Shown here: one piece after another, positions 37,316 to 46,758 of the stretch
Numbering within the stretch: the stretch's first letter is position 1
Layout of the letters: each line of letters opens with the position of its first letter
NCBI GenBank assembly: GCA_046263195.1
Contig: JBHELG010000040.1
Location: 1 to 64,000, forward strand
Direction: 5' to 3'
DNA: 64,000 nt
Origin: JBHELG01 sp046263195
Lineage (GTDB): Bacteria > Actinomycetota > Nitriliruptoria > Nitriliruptorales > JAHWKO01
Notes under the pieces: model-generated
Database searches by the model: none
The model's input: only the letters and a program-made list of their open reading frames with translations
What the model was told of the DNA's origin: nothing
Translations under genes and position numbers: made by a program

Positions 37316-38320
37316 TTACGTGCGCAGGGCATCGGCGATACGACGCGCATTCGTTCGCATCATGTCGAGGTAGGTGCTCGCGCCAGACCCTTCGGGGCCG
37401 AGCGAGTCCGTATAGAGCTCGACCACGTTGACCTGGCCTCCCAGTTCCTGGCTGAGGGCCTCTGCCAGGCGGGGGGAGGCGATGGTCTCTATGAAGATGG
37501 CCCGCACTCCTGTCTGTCGCACGGTTCCCGCCAGTTCGGCGAGCTGCTGACTGCTCGTCTCGGCGAGTGTCCCGCCTCCGGGAATCACCGTGCCGATGAC
37601 CTGGAAACCGTAACGCGCCGCGAAGTAGCCGAGCGTCTCATGGTTCGTCACGAGCTTGCGGTTCGAAGCGGGGACAGCCGCGAGCGTCTGTTCGATCTCG
37701 GCGTGCAGGTCCTGCACCGCCCCCATGTAGGTATTGGCGTTGTGGGTGAGACTGTCGGATGCCGCGGGGGCAACCGTGGCCAGGCTGGTCGCGATGAGCT
37801 CCACCGCCTCGACCATCCGCAGCGGATCCTGCCAGAAGTGGGGATCCAGTCCGTCCTGCTGTGGCGGGGAGGTGGCTCGCTCTGACATGCCTTCGTGCTC
37901 GGCTTCGTGGTCGTGTTCCAGCAGCTGGGGTTCCGAGTAGGGAAGCGGGTGGATGGCCTCGGCGACCCTGACCACGGTCGTGCCGCGTTGCTCGGCGGCG
38001 GCAAGAGCGTCGAGAAGACTGCTTTCCAGGCCGAGTCCGTTGGCCACGACGATGTCCGCCTCCTCCAACTGCTTCACTTGGGTGGGGGAGGGTTGGAACG
38101 CATGGGGGTCGGTGCCAACCTGCATGAGCGGGATGACACGGCCGGTGTCGCCGACGACTTGTCCGACGACGTCCCCGAGGATCGACGTCGTGGCGACGAC
38201 CTGGAGTTCCTTGGCCTCCACCGGCCGGGACGAGGGTGCGTCGCCACAGCCGGTGACTGCGACAGCGATGGCGCCGGCTACGATCGCGTGCAAGCACCCG
38301 TCCAAGAACCTGGCACCCAC
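37316..38320 (-). CDS. znuA: Zinc ABC transporter substrate-binding lipoprotein
   Basis: The extracytoplasmic metal-binding protein of the Znu system. The GTG at 38320 has GAGGAG upstream and gives 334 residues; the ATG at 38344 lacks a ribosome site. Signal peptide with lipobox AVAVTGCGD. Cluster A-I metal ligands: His in GTDPHAFQPSP, His in LDPHFWQDP, His in VTNHETLGYFA, and a late Glu/Asp (IFIETIASP). A short His/Asp-rich loop (EHDHEAEHEG) typical of ZnuA sits before the second ligand. It is divergent from znuC with a Zur-like box between. Confidence 0.93.
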   Translation of the reverse strand: MGARFLDGCLHAIVAGAIAVAVTGCGDAPSSRPVEAKELQVVATTSILGDVVGQVVGDTGRVIPLMQVGTDPHAFQPSPTQVKQLEEADIVVANGLGLESSLLDALAAAEQRGTTVVRVAEAIHPLPYSEPQLLEHDHEAEHEGMSERATSPPQQDGLDPHFWQDPLRMVEAVELIATSLATVAPAASDSLTHNANTYMGAVQDLHAEIEQTLAAVPASNRKLVTNHETLGYFAARYGFQVIGTVIPGGGTLAETSSQQLAELAGTVRQTGVRAIFIETIASPRLAEALSQELGGQVNVVELYTDSLGPEGSGASTYLDMMRTNARRIADALRT

Positions 38321-38356
38321 GCGTCGTCGCTCCTCGTACGTCATCGGGCAGCATAA

Positions 38357-38371
38357 TGAGAATGGTTCCTA
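38357..38371. promoter_or_regulatory. Zur-like box in the znuA-znuC divergent region
   Basis: TGAGAATGGTTCCTA lies 37 bp upstream of the znuA start. It resembles the Fur/Zur core (TGAnAATnATTnTCA) and shares TGAGAAT with the second box upstream of the zur gene read on the other strand. Confidence 0.55.
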
Positions 38372-38564
38372 GGATAAACACCGGGTCTTGGTCTGTTCCC
38401 TCTCGAGTATGGGCGTGCGGTTCGCCCACGCCGTGGGGAGAGGACTGAGGTCGACCCCTTGGCCCGCAATCCGGCATAGTCAGCCGCGGAAGCGGAGAGA
38501 CGGTGCGGAGGGCGAGGTAGGCGAGAGTGGAGGGCGTGGTGCGACGTTGAAGGCGGATGCGAGC

Positions 38565-39347
38565 GTGAACGGGGATCCGAACATCTCGGTCAACATTCAG
38601 GACTTGACCGTGGCCTACGGACAGCAGTTGGCCCTGCGGATCTCGCGTTTGACCGTGCCGGCGGAACGCATCACAGCGGTCATCGGACCGAACGGATCCG
38701 GCAAGTCGACGCTGCTCGACGCGGTCGCCGGTCTCGTGACACCCGTCGCAGGCGGAGTCGAGGTGTTCGGCCGGCCTCCCGCGGTCGCGCGTCGCCACGT
38801 GGCTTATGTCTTGCAGAACACGAACCCCAATGAAGTCGTCCCGCTGACGGTCAACGAGGTCGTCGCCATGGGCCGCTACGCCAGCCTGGGAACGTTCCGT
38901 CCGCTCCGCAGCCGCGACCGACATGCGGTGAAGCGGGCCATGCAGCGTCTTGCGATCGACTCATTGGGGCGCCGTCACCTGACGGAGTTGTCCGGAGGAC
39001 AGCGGCAGCGGGTCTACGTGGCGCAGGCTCTCGCCCAGGAGGCGGATCTCCTGCTGCTCGACGAGGCAGGAAGCGGCCTCGACTTGCCGACCAAGGAGCG
39101 TATGGCCGAGATCCTGGTGGAGGAACGAGACGCTGGCCGGACCGTCATGTATACGACCCACGACGTGGGGGAGGCAGCGGAGGCTGACATGGTCGTGCTC
39201 CTCGCGAGAGAGGTCGTGGCGGCCGGGACAGCAGAAGCCGTGCTGAACACCAGCAATCTCGCAGCCACCTACGGAGCCCCGATCCACCTCGCCGGGGCGG
39301 GGACTGTTGTTCTGGCCGACTCCCGTCACCCTCATCACTCAGCGTGA
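38565..39347 (+). CDS. znuC: Zinc ABC transporter ATP-binding protein
   Basis: The ATPase of the Znu importer. The frame opens at 38388, but ABC homology begins at NIQDLTVAYGQQLALRI; the GTG at 38565 gives 260 residues (a TTG at 38547 with GGAGGG upstream is an alternative). Walker A GPNGSGKST, Q-loop VLQNTNPNEV, signature LSGGQRQRVYVAQAL, Walker B LLLLDEAGSGLD, switch His in YTTHDVGEAAEAD. It is transcribed away from znuAB and towards zur, so the importer genes are split over two transcripts. Confidence 0.92.
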   Translation: MNGDPNISVNIQDLTVAYGQQLALRISRLTVPAERITAVIGPNGSGKSTLLDAVAGLVTPVAGGVEVFGRPPAVARRHVAYVLQNTNPNEVVPLTVNEVVAMGRYASLGTFRPLRSRDRHAVKRAMQRLAIDSLGRRHLTELSGGQRQRVYVAQALAQEADLLLLDEAGSGLDLPTKERMAEILVEERDAGRTVMYTTHDVGEAAEADMVVLLAREVVAAGTAEAVLNTSNLAATYGAPIHLAGAGTVVLADSRHPHHSA

Positions 39348-39375
39348 GGGCGACGAGGCGAGCGCCCGGCAATTC

Positions 39376-39390
39376 TGATAGCTATTCTCA
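39376..39390. promoter_or_regulatory. Zur-like box upstream of zur
   Basis: TGATAGCTATTCTCA, whose reverse complement starts TGAGAATAGC like the first box. It is flanked to make the longer imperfect palindrome TTCTGA...CTCAGAA. It is 102 bp before the Fur-family gene and 28 bp after znuC, suggesting autoregulation. Confidence 0.6.
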
Positions 39391-39491
39391 GAACGGGGCC
39401 AGGCTCTGCTGTGAGGTCCGAGCCGTGAGCGGCACGTCGTCGGAGCGAGGCGAGAGGAGCTGTCCCAGGGCCCCTAACACGGGCGACGGGG

Positions 39492-39935
39492 ATGGTCGTG
39501 AGCGGAGACATACACGACGAGGTGGCACAGCGGCTTCGCCGCGTCCGCCAACGCTATACACGCGGTCGCAGGGAGCTCGTCGACACGCTCACGGCGGCCG
39601 ACCGTCCGCTCTCCATCCCGGAGATCATCGACACGCAGCCTGGACTACCCCAGAGCACGCTCTACCGCAACCTCCAGGTGCTCGAACAAGCAGGCGCGGT
39701 CCGACGAGTCGTGGCCATGGCCGACACGAGTGCCCGCTTCGAGCTCGCCGAGGATCTCACGGCGCACCATCACCACCTCATCTGCATCTCCTGCGGCTCC
39801 GTGCGGGACTTCCAGGCATCCTCGAGGCTCGAGCGCATGCTCGATGAGGCCCTCGACGAGGCGGGTAGACGAGACGGCTTCATGGCTGACCATCACCGCC
39901 TCGACCTCGTCGGGGTCTGCCGCGACTGCGGCTGA
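39492..39935 (+). CDS. zur: Fur-family transcriptional regulator, probable Zur
   Basis: A 147-residue metalloregulator. N-terminal winged helix with TLYRNLQVLEQAGAVRRV (recognition helix), then the dimerisation half with HHHHLICISCGSVRDF carrying the regulatory His and the first CxxC-type structural zinc site (ISCGS), and a second Cys pair at the C-terminus (VCRDCG). Zinc specificity is inferred from znuABC next door and matching boxes. A GTG at 39498 is an alternative start. Its 3' end overlaps the convergent mfd gene by 43 bp. Confidence 0.88.
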   Translation: MVVSGDIHDEVAQRLRRVRQRYTRGRRELVDTLTAADRPLSIPEIIDTQPGLPQSTLYRNLQVLEQAGAVRRVVAMADTSARFELAEDLTAHHHHLICISCGSVRDFQASSRLERMLDEALDEAGRRDGFMADHHRLDLVGVCRDCG

Positions 39936-42900
39936 CCCAGCGGCTCGGCCCGCTTCGGCGGAGCCAGCGCGTCCCGGAGGGAGGACGCAACCCAGCCAAC
40001 CAGGTCGTCGACGCCTGTGGAGGGCAGTGGCAGTTCGAGCTTCTCGGCCGAAGCTAGCCAACGGGCGCCGGGGAAGCGTCTTTGGAGGCGGACGTGCTGG
40101 GATTCGGCGAGGTGGACCGGGCTCACCCGCACCATCCGGTTCGGTAGCAACACGACCTCGGTCACCCCCCACCGGCGCAGAGCTGCCTTGAGGGCCGCGA
40201 CAGCGAGCAGCTGCTCCGCCGGCGGGGGTGGGGGACCGAAGCGGTCCGCCAGCTCGGCTCGTACTCGGCTGACTCCAGCCGCGTCGCGTACCGCCGCAAT
40301 CTTCTGGTACAGCTCCAGCCGCAGCCTCTCATCGGACACGTAGTCGATCGGTAGGTGCGCGTCGACCGGGAGCTCGAGCTTTATCTCGGCTTCCTCCTCG
40401 AGGGGTTGGCCGGCGAGGTCGGCGATCTCTTGCTTGAGCATCTCGGTGTAGGTGTCGAACCCCACCGCGGCTACCTGACCTGACTGTTCGGCTCCAACCA
40501 CGTTGCCCGCTCCGCGGATCTCGAGGTCACGTAGGGCGATGGCGAGGCCGGAACCAAGGCGAGCGTGCTCGCCGATTGTCTGCAGCCGCTCGTAGGCACC
40601 CTCGGTCAAGGCTGCGTCGGGCGGAAAGAAGAGGTAGGCGTAGCCGCGTTCCGTCGAGCGTCCCACTCTCCCCCGCAGCTGGTGGAGCTGAGCCAGTCCG
40701 AGCAGGTCGGCCCGCTCGACGATCAAGGTGTTCGCGTTCGGAACGTCCAGCCCGGACTCGATGATCGTCGTGCAGCAGAGCAGGTCGAACTCGCGCTGCC
40801 AGAAGCGGACCATGACGCGCTCGAGGTCGGCCTCCGGCATCTGGCCGTGGGCGACCTCGATGCGGGCGTCCGGGACGAGCTCTTTCAGGTGCGCAGCGGC
40901 CTGGGAGATCGTGTCGACCTGGTTGTGCACGTAGAACACCTGCCCGTCGCGAAGCAGCTCGCGGCGTATCGCGAGGGCAACCTGGGCGTCGTCATACGGT
41001 GCCACGACCGTGTGGATGGGCTGGCGATCCTCAGGGGGGGTCTCGATCACCGACAGGTCTCGGATCCCACTGACGGCCATCTCGAGGGTGCGGGGAATCG
41101 GCGTCGCCGACATGGTCAGCACGTCGACGCTCGTGCGCAGCTGCTTCAGTCGCTCCTTGTGGCGCACCCCGAAGCGCTGTTCCTCGTCGACGATGACGAG
41201 CCCAAGACGCCTGAAGGTCACGGTCCGACTGAGCAGGGCGTGAGTGCCGATGACGAGATCGACGCTGCCCGCGGCGAGGCCATCGAGGATCTCCCGGCGC
41301 TCCCTGGGTGACACGAAGCGGCTGAGCATGCGCACCTGGACCGGGAATCCTGCGAAGCGCTCGCGGAAGGTCTCGTAGTGCTGCTGTGCCAGCAGCGTGG
41401 TCGGTACGAGCACCGCCACCTGCGCACCGTCGAATACCGCCTTGGCCGCGGCCCGCACCGCCACCTCGGTCTTGCCGAACCCGACGTCACCGCACAACAG
41501 CCGATCCATCGGACGGCCCGACTCCATGTCCCGCTTGATCTCCTCGACGACGGCGAGCTGATCAGGCGTTTCGACATACTCGAAGGCGTCCTCCAGCTCT
41601 CGCTGCCAGGTCTCGTCCGGCCCGAAGACGTGGCCCTCAGCGTGGAGGCGGGCCGTGTAGAGGCGGATGAGCTCTGACGCGATCTCCCGGACCTCACCCC
41701 GGACGCGCCGTTTCGCCCGTTCCCACTCCGCTCCGCCCAGTCGCATGATCGCCGGTTGATCCGCCCCCACATAACGGGCGATCGCGTCGACCTGGTCGGA
41801 GGGAACATAGAGCGTGTCCCCCTTGGCGTACTCGAGCACGACATAGTCTCGGCTCGCGGTGGACCCCGACGGCGTCGGCACGCGCCGGGTCTCCATGCCG
41901 ATGTAGCGGCCCACGCCGTGAGTGCGATGCACGACGTAATCGCCCGGTTCGAGCTCGAGTGCCGCCTCCTGAGCGGACGCTCGCGTACCCAGCCGTCGTC
42001 CAGCACGCCGTTGGCGCCTCGGCCCGAAGATGTCGCACTCGCCGAGCAGGGCGAGGTCGAGTTCGGCGGCGAGGAAACCCTGCCGCAGCGGACTGGCGAC
42101 GACGTCCACCAGGCGGCCCGCCTCGTCCGCGGCAGTGGGGCCGAGGGCGTCAAGGCAGCGCGCCGGCGTGCCCTCCTCTCGCAGGAGCTCGCTCAGCCGC
42201 TGCGCCGGTCCGTGTCCCGCGGTGGTGGCGACCACACGTGTACCCGTGGCGAGGAGAGTGCGGCCACGTTCGGCCAGTGCCGCCGTGTCGCCTCGGAAGC
42301 TGTCCCAGGACTGCCCGGGCAGAGGCTGCACTGCTCGCGTGCCCTCAGGTGCGAACGGCGTCAGTTCCCAGACCGGGCCACGTGCGCGCTCGAGGAGAGC
42401 CGCGACACTTGTGTAGCCGGAGTCATCCGGCCTGTGTCCTGCCGCCGTCTCCCACGCGACCTCGAGCAGCGCCTCGGCCTCCTCGCGCAGCTTGGCCGCC
42501 CGTTCCCGCACGACAAGAGGGTCGACGAGGGCGATCCCGCCGCTGGCGAAGTCCGTGAGCAGCGCTGGGCGCGGATGGAGGAGGGTGACGAGGGACTCGA
42601 CGCCTTCGAACATGATGCCCTCGGCGAGCTGCTCGAGGCGGTCGGCGATGCTCGGGAGAGCCCGGGCGAGCTGGCGGGCGCGCGAACGCAATTCGTCGTC
42701 GAGGACGAGCTCACGGGCAGGATCGACTTGGACCCCTTCTAGCTCGCCTGTGGAGCGCTGGTCGGACACGGAGAACGAGCGCAGCGAAGCGACGTCGTCC
42801 CCCCAGAACTCGACCCGTACGGCATGGGGCGCGGCGGTGGGAAAGACATCGACGATTCCCCCTCGTATCGCGAATTGGCCCCGCGCCTCGACCTGAACGC

Positions 42901-43438
42901 TGCGTTCGTAACCGAGCTCACCGAGGGCTTCCAGGAGTTCATCGAAACCCTGGTAGCGGCGGTCGAGCCTCAGTGGTGCGCGTCCGACCTTCGGGTCCAT
43001 CGGTTGCAGTGCGGCCCTTACGGGTGCAACGACAGCGGCGAGACCGCCACCCTGGGTTTCAACGCGTCCATTGCTGACGGCGTCGTGCTGACCGCTTCGA
43101 AGTCGATTGAGCACGGCCAGGCGCTGGCCCACGGTCGCGGCCTGGGGGCTGAGACGCTCGTGGGGCAGTGTTTCCCAGGGTGGGAAGAGAGCGACCTGTT
43201 CGTGGCCGAGGAAGGCCGTTAGTCCGTCGAAGAGTGCCTCCGCATCTGAGGTACGAGCGGTGACGACGAGCAGCGGAGCGGCACGTTCGGCGATGAGAGA
43301 GAGGACGTAGGGACGCACCGACGGGCTGGCGACGAGCTTGCCCGCCTCGAGGTCGTCGACGAGGCGATCGCGGCCACGGGCGAGCAGCCCGGCTAGGGGG
43401 CCGGACGCGAGGCGGGGTGGCGAGCTGAGAGTGCTCAT
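39893..43438 (-). CDS. mfd: Transcription-repair coupling factor
   Basis: Removes stalled RNA polymerase and recruits UvrA. The 1181-residue protein contains, in order, the UvrB-homology module (about 1-330), RNA polymerase interaction domain with [18 protein letters not shown] (about 490-570), the RecG-like translocase with Walker [19 protein letters not shown] and DEEQ box [16 protein letters not shown], motif region [18 protein letters not shown], and the C-terminal TRCF domain. Length is standard. It ends inside the convergent zur gene. Confidence 0.97.
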   Translation of the reverse strand: MSTLSSPPRLASGPLAGLLARGRDRLVDDLEAGKLVASPSVRPYVLSLIAERAAPLLVVTARTSDAEALFDGLTAFLGHEQVALFPPWETLPHERLSPQAATVGQRLAVLNRLRSGQHDAVSNGRVETQGGGLAAVVAPVRAALQPMDPKVGRAPLRLDRRYQGFDELLEALGELGYERSVQVEARGQFAIRGGIVDVFPTAAPHAVRVEFWGDDVASLRSFSVSDQRSTGELEGVQVDPARELVLDDELRSRARQLARALPSIADRLEQLAEGIMFEGVESLVTLLHPRPALLTDFASGGIALVDPLVVRERAAKLREEAEALLEVAWETAAGHRPDDSGYTSVAALLERARGPVWELTPFAPEGTRAVQPLPGQSWDSFRGDTAALAERGRTLLATGTRVVATTAGHGPAQRLSELLREEGTPARCLDALGPTAADEAGRLVDVVASPLRQGFLAAELDLALLGECDIFGPRRQRRAGRRLGTRASAQEAALELEPGDYVVHRTHGVGRYIGMETRRVPTPSGSTASRDYVVLEYAKGDTLYVPSDQVDAIARYVGADQPAIMRLGGAEWERAKRRVRGEVREIASELIRLYTARLHAEGHVFGPDETWQRELEDAFEYVETPDQLAVVEEIKRDMESGRPMDRLLCGDVGFGKTEVAVRAAAKAVFDGAQVAVLVPTTLLAQQHYETFRERFAGFPVQVRMLSRFVSPRERREILDGLAAGSVDLVIGTHALLSRTVTFRRLGLVIVDEEQRFGVRHKERLKQLRTSVDVLTMSATPIPRTLEMAVSGIRDLSVIETPPEDRQPIHTVVAPYDDAQVALAIRRELLRDGQVFYVHNQVDTISQAAAHLKELVPDARIEVAHGQMPEADLERVMVRFWQREFDLLCCTTIIESGLDVPNANTLIVERADLLGLAQLHQLRGRVGRSTERGYAYLFFPPDAALTEGAYERLQTIGEHARLGSGLAIALRDLEIRGAGNVVGAEQSGQVAAVGFDTYTEMLKQEIADLAGQPLEEEAEIKLELPVDAHLPIDYVSDERLRLELYQKIAAVRDAAGVSRVRAELADRFGPPPPPAEQLLAVAALKAALRRWGVTEVVLLPNRMVRVSPVHLAESQHVRLQRRFPGARWLASAEKLELPLPSTGVDDLVGWVASSLRDALAPPKRAEPLGQPQSRQTPTRSRR

Positions 43439-43513
43439 GTCTCCCAGGAATCCCGTGGTCGGGCGGGACGAGCGCGTCCCGCAGAAGAAGGCGGTCGGTT
43501 CCCCGCCGTAACG

Positions 43514-44134
43514 TCAGCTGCGGCGGTGAATGCGATTCTGTGTCGGTTCCAGGCCTTCGTGCACGAGCCCGAGAACGGCGTCGGCGGCCTCTTCGACGGC
43601 GACGTCGATCTCGGCCTGTTCCCGGGCAGTGAATCTGCTCAGAACGTAGTCTGCAGCCTCCATCCGCCCAGGCGGGCGGCCGATGCCGATCCGTACCCGC
43701 ACGAAGTCGCGGGTGCCGAGACTCCGCACGAGATCGTCGAGCCCGCGGTGGCCTGCGGTGCCTCCTCCGATCTTCAGCCGAACAGTTGCAGCCTCGAGGT
43801 CGAGGTCGTCGTGGAGTACGACGAGGCGTTCGGGGGGGATCTTGTACCAGCTCGCGGCCTGACGCACCGGTGCCCCAGATTCGTTCATGAACGCCATGGG
43901 CAGGGCGATGACGAGTCGTACCTCGCGATCCCGAGCCTCAGCCACCTCACACCGCACGCGCTTGTTCGGCTTCAGGGAGACACCGAGACGCCGGGCGAGG
44001 AGGCGAACCGCTCGGGCTCCGACGTTGTGCCGGGTTGGGCCATAAGCGGCATCGGGGTTGCCGAGGCCGACAACCAGCCAGCGCTCCTCCGATGAGGGTC
44101 CGCCGTTGCCGCGACCCAAGAGCCACGAGAGCAC
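43514..44134 (-). CDS. pth: Peptidyl-tRNA hydrolase
   Basis: Releases tRNA from peptidyl-tRNA dropped by ribosomes. The 206-residue protein has VVGLGNPDAAYGPTRHNVGARA with catalytic His at about 36, PMAFMNESG with the substrate Asn, VLHDDLDLEAATVRLK with the catalytic Asp, and GGTAGHRGLDDLVRSLGTRDFVRVRIGIGRP. The N-terminal LSWLLGRGNGGPSSEE is a short extension. It follows rplY by 33 bp, the common rplY-pth pairing. Confidence 0.95.
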   Translation of the reverse strand: MLSWLLGRGNGGPSSEERWLVVGLGNPDAAYGPTRHNVGARAVRLLARRLGVSLKPNKRVRCEVAEARDREVRLVIALPMAFMNESGAPVRQAASWYKIPPERLVVLHDDLDLEAATVRLKIGGGTAGHRGLDDLVRSLGTRDFVRVRIGIGRPPGRMEAADYVLSRFTAREQAEIDVAVEEAADAVLGLVHEGLEPTQNRIHRRS

Positions 44135-44167
44135 GACCGCTTCGCCTCCAACCAGGATGGCGTTCGA

Positions 44168-44866
44168 CTACGACCCGCCCCCGCCCGTCTCCTCCGGCTC
44201 CTGCGACCGGCTGCCGATAGGGACACCCTCTTGCGGCAACCCTCCCATGGGAGCCGCCTGCGGAGGCATCGCTGCGGCCTCTTCCGGCCGTTCCTCCTCC
44301 TCGACCTCCACGAGGCTCGGGGCCGTGCAGGTGACGACCGTTCGGTCGGCCTCGATGTCGAGCTCCGCTCCACTTGGCAGCGGCATGTCGGCGACCCGCA
44401 GCACATCCCCGATGATCATGTCGCTGACGTCGAGTGTGAACGATGGGGGAATGTCGAGTGGCCTGACCCGGATGGGGACCTGATGGAGAACCTGCGAGAC
44501 GACCCCCGGGGAGGAGACGTCGTCCACGCCTTCGAGGTGGATGGGCACCTCGACACGGACCAGCCTCTCCCGCTCGAGGGCGAAGAAGTCGACGTGCAGA
44601 AGGTCACCTCGCACCGGATGGCGCTGCACTTCGCGAGGGATGGTGAGGTGCTGCTCGCCATCCACGTCGAGCTGGACGATGACGTTCCCTCCGGCCTCGG
44701 TGTGGAGGACGTGGTAGAGGTCGAGGGCATCGACATGCAGGCTCGTCGTCTCAACGTCAGCTCCGTAGACGACAGCTGGGACCCTTCCCTCCCTTCGCAG
44801 CCGTCGCGCCGCGTTCTTTCCGGTTTCGCTACGAACCGTGGCTGAGAGCTTCACCTGGTCGGCCAT
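44168..44866 (-). CDS. rplY: 50S ribosomal protein L25/general stress protein Ctc
   Basis: Binds 5S rRNA. The 232-residue long form has the N-terminal L25 domain (KLSATVRSETGKNAARRLRREGRVPAVVYG) and the C-terminal TL5 beta domain (VRVEVPIHLEGVDDVSSPGVV, DIPPSFTLDVSDMIIGDVLRV). The last 40 residues are acidic then Gly/Pro-rich, a frequent tail. The ATG follows AAGGAGC. It forms a unit with pth downstream. Confidence 0.95.
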   Translation of the reverse strand: MADQVKLSATVRSETGKNAARRLRREGRVPAVVYGADVETTSLHVDALDLYHVLHTEAGGNVIVQLDVDGEQHLTIPREVQRHPVRGDLLHVDFFALERERLVRVEVPIHLEGVDDVSSPGVVSQVLHQVPIRVRPLDIPPSFTLDVSDMIIGDVLRVADMPLPSGAELDIEADRTVVTCTAPSLVEVEEEERPEEAAAMPPQAAPMGGLPQEGVPIGSRSQEPEETGGGGS

Positions 44867-45129
44867 CGGTCGTGCTCCTTCGAGAGCAGAGCTAACGCAC
44901 TTCGGGGGCTATTCATCATGGCAGCGCACCGACGGAGGGCCTCAGGCGCCGGCCGGGGTGGCGGACTCGAGGAGGAGGTGCGCCTGGTCGGGACCATTTC
45001 GGTCACTCGAACTGCACCCGAGTAGCCAAACGGGTGATTGGAGGGAGGGTAGCTGGCCTGCTGGCGCCCCGGCAACAGGGCATCGGGTGCCGCCCCGTCC
45101 AGTCCCGACGGCCGCTAGCGCCAACCACA

Positions 45130-45672
45130 TCAGTTCAGCGACGGGTCGTGGGGGAAGGTGCGGTAAACACCACCCTGGCGCCTGAGGACGTGCTGCCACA
45201 GCCCCTCGGGCTCGGAGCTGAAAGCATCGCCAGGCTCCGCCTCGACCACGAACCAGGAACCAGCAGCGACCTCGGCCTCGAGCTGCCCGGCAGCCCAGCC
45301 CGCATGGCCCGCGAACAGCCGAACCTCATCGAGCCCGATCTCGTCCGGGGAGCGGCTAAGGTCGAGCATGCCGAGCTCGCCGATGACCTGCTGCCAGCCT
45401 TCGACATCCATGCTCCCACGACGGCAACCCAGTCCTATGACAGCGTTGGGCTCGACCGGCCCCCCCACGAAGACGACGGAGGGCTGGGCGGCAAACCGGT
45501 CCCAGTCCTGCAGCGTGACAGCCACAGCGACTTCGCTCGGCCGGTTTAGGATGACACCGAGAGCACCATCGGCCCCATGATGGAGGAGCAGCACGACGCA
45601 GCGACGAAAGTTGGGATCGACCAACGGCGGAGCCGCGACGATGAGCCGCCCTGTCAGCGTGGTCTCGACCAT
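45130..45672 (-). CDS. YqgE/AlgH-family protein
   Basis: A 180-residue UPF0301 protein: TLTGRLIVAAPPLVDPNFRRCVVLLLHHGADGALGVILNRPSE at the N-terminus is diagnostic, then VVFVGGPVEPNAVIGLG and VRLFAGHAGWAAGQLEAEVAAGSW. The ATG at 45672 precedes the conserved core directly; the frame extends a further 22 codons upstream without homology. Members are cytoplasmic and of uncertain function. In this region it sits between rplY and prs. Confidence 0.9.
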   Translation of the reverse strand: MVETTLTGRLIVAAPPLVDPNFRRCVVLLLHHGADGALGVILNRPSEVAVAVTLQDWDRFAAQPSVVFVGGPVEPNAVIGLGCRRGSMDVEGWQQVIGELGMLDLSRSPDEIGLDEVRLFAGHAGWAAGQLEAEVAAGSWFVVEAEPGDAFSSEPEGLWQHVLRRQGGVYRTFPHDPSLN

Positions 45673-45977
45673 GACCGTTCGGGGCAGTGTCTGCTCGTGA
45701 TCCCGCGTCGCCCGCCCACGGGAACACGTCGCGATCAAGCGAAACAGGTTATCGAAGCGGGTCGACGGAAAGATGGAGCCGCAGCCCGGCCACCCGAACC
45801 GCGGCCTCGCGCCTCTTCGCCGCCACCCTCGGCCTCGTGATCCCGGTTCGACCTCCCGAAATGCGGCAAATCATTCCTCAAGTCGCGGTGTGAGCGGCCG
45901 ATACCTAAGTCTAAGACCCGTTCCGGGCGTGTTGTCCCGGAGTGATGACAGCGAGTTCCGACCAGGGGAACCTCTCG
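45673..45977. other. Divergent intergenic region (yqgE / secreted protein gene)
   Basis: 305 bases between diverging starts. No gene, hairpin or recognisable operator was found; only the AGGGGAA ribosome site for the plus-strand gene stands out. Confidence 0.5.
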
Positions 45978-46691
45978 ATGACTCTCACGCGACGCATCCT
46001 CACACTAGGGGCCACAGCGCTGGCAGCGGTGGCGATCGCAACACCGGCCCTGGCCCATCAGGACCCGAACAATGCGACCACCAATGACGAGCACAACCAC
46101 GCCGTCACCTACTGTCGCGACAGCACCCAGCATCCTGGTGAAGGCGATGTCATCACCACCAGTGAAAAGCCAAGTGGCAACTGGCACGAATGCCAGTCGG
46201 GCGAGGCTGCCGGCTATGAAGCGGCGCGTAAGCAGCGCTACGAAGCCGAGGCAGCCGCGCGGGAGCAGGAGAGCCAGCGCCGGCAGCAGGTGATCGCCCG
46301 CGAGCAGGCCGAAGCGGACACCCTCGAGGAGCAGGCGAAACTCTGCACGAAGCAGCCGTCGCTAGCCGCGTGCAGCCCTTACACCAGCAGCGTTCCCCAA
46401 TCCAAGCCTGCCCCGCCGAAACCCGTCTCGTACCACCGTGAGACGCAGCAGGAGAAAGCGTCCCGTTACGGCAACCCGGCCGGTGTGGAGGTCCGTCCCG
46501 TCGCGGATCGGCCCGAGGACGAAGGCTTGGAGGACGCCGTCGACGTTCCCGACACGGATGGCTTCGCTCTAATCGATCGCGCGCTACGACCCGGACCGCG
46601 CAACCTCGTTTGGTTCTCCGCCGTCGCAATGGCAGCGATCGCATCGCTCGGCTACGGTCTCTGGAGGATCCTGTTCGTCGGGGACGTTTAG
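45978..46691 (+). CDS. Secreted or membrane-anchored coiled-coil protein
   Basis: A 237-residue exported protein of no known family. The start at 45978 follows AGGGGAA and gives a clean signal peptide (RRILTLGATALAAVAIATPALAHQ, cleavage after ALA). Next is a His-rich mature N-terminus (HQDPNNATTNDEHNHAVTYC), then a charged helical stretch of about 50 residues (ARKQRYEAEAAAREQESQRR). A Pro-rich linker and a C-terminal membrane segment (LVWFSAVAMAAIASLGYGLW) close it. Four cysteines might pair. It is followed by a terminator shared with prs. Confidence 0.75.
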   Translation: MTLTRRILTLGATALAAVAIATPALAHQDPNNATTNDEHNHAVTYCRDSTQHPGEGDVITTSEKPSGNWHECQSGEAAGYEAARKQRYEAEAAAREQESQRRQQVIAREQAEADTLEEQAKLCTKQPSLAACSPYTSSVPQSKPAPPKPVSYHRETQQEKASRYGNPAGVEVRPVADRPEDEGLEDAVDVPDTDGFALIDRALRPGPRNLVWFSAVAMAAIASLGYGLWRILFVGDV

Positions 46692-46706
46692 AACATCCCC
46701 GCCCCT

Positions 46707-46728
46707 GGAGCCCCCGCACGGGGGCTCC
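46707..46728. terminator. Bidirectional intrinsic terminator between the secreted-protein gene and prs
   Basis: GGAGCCCCC (46707-46715), loop GCAC, GGGGGCTCC (46720-46728): a 9-bp perfect GC stem followed by ATTGCGTTGTT on the plus strand. It lies between two convergent genes. Confidence 0.8.
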
Positions 46729-46758
46729 ATTGCGTTGTTCCAGCCGGACGCGGCCGGC

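Noticed and set aside
44867..45129. A tRNA or leader RNA between rplY and yqgE
   Set aside because: No cloverleaf could be drawn and no known leader motif was seen.
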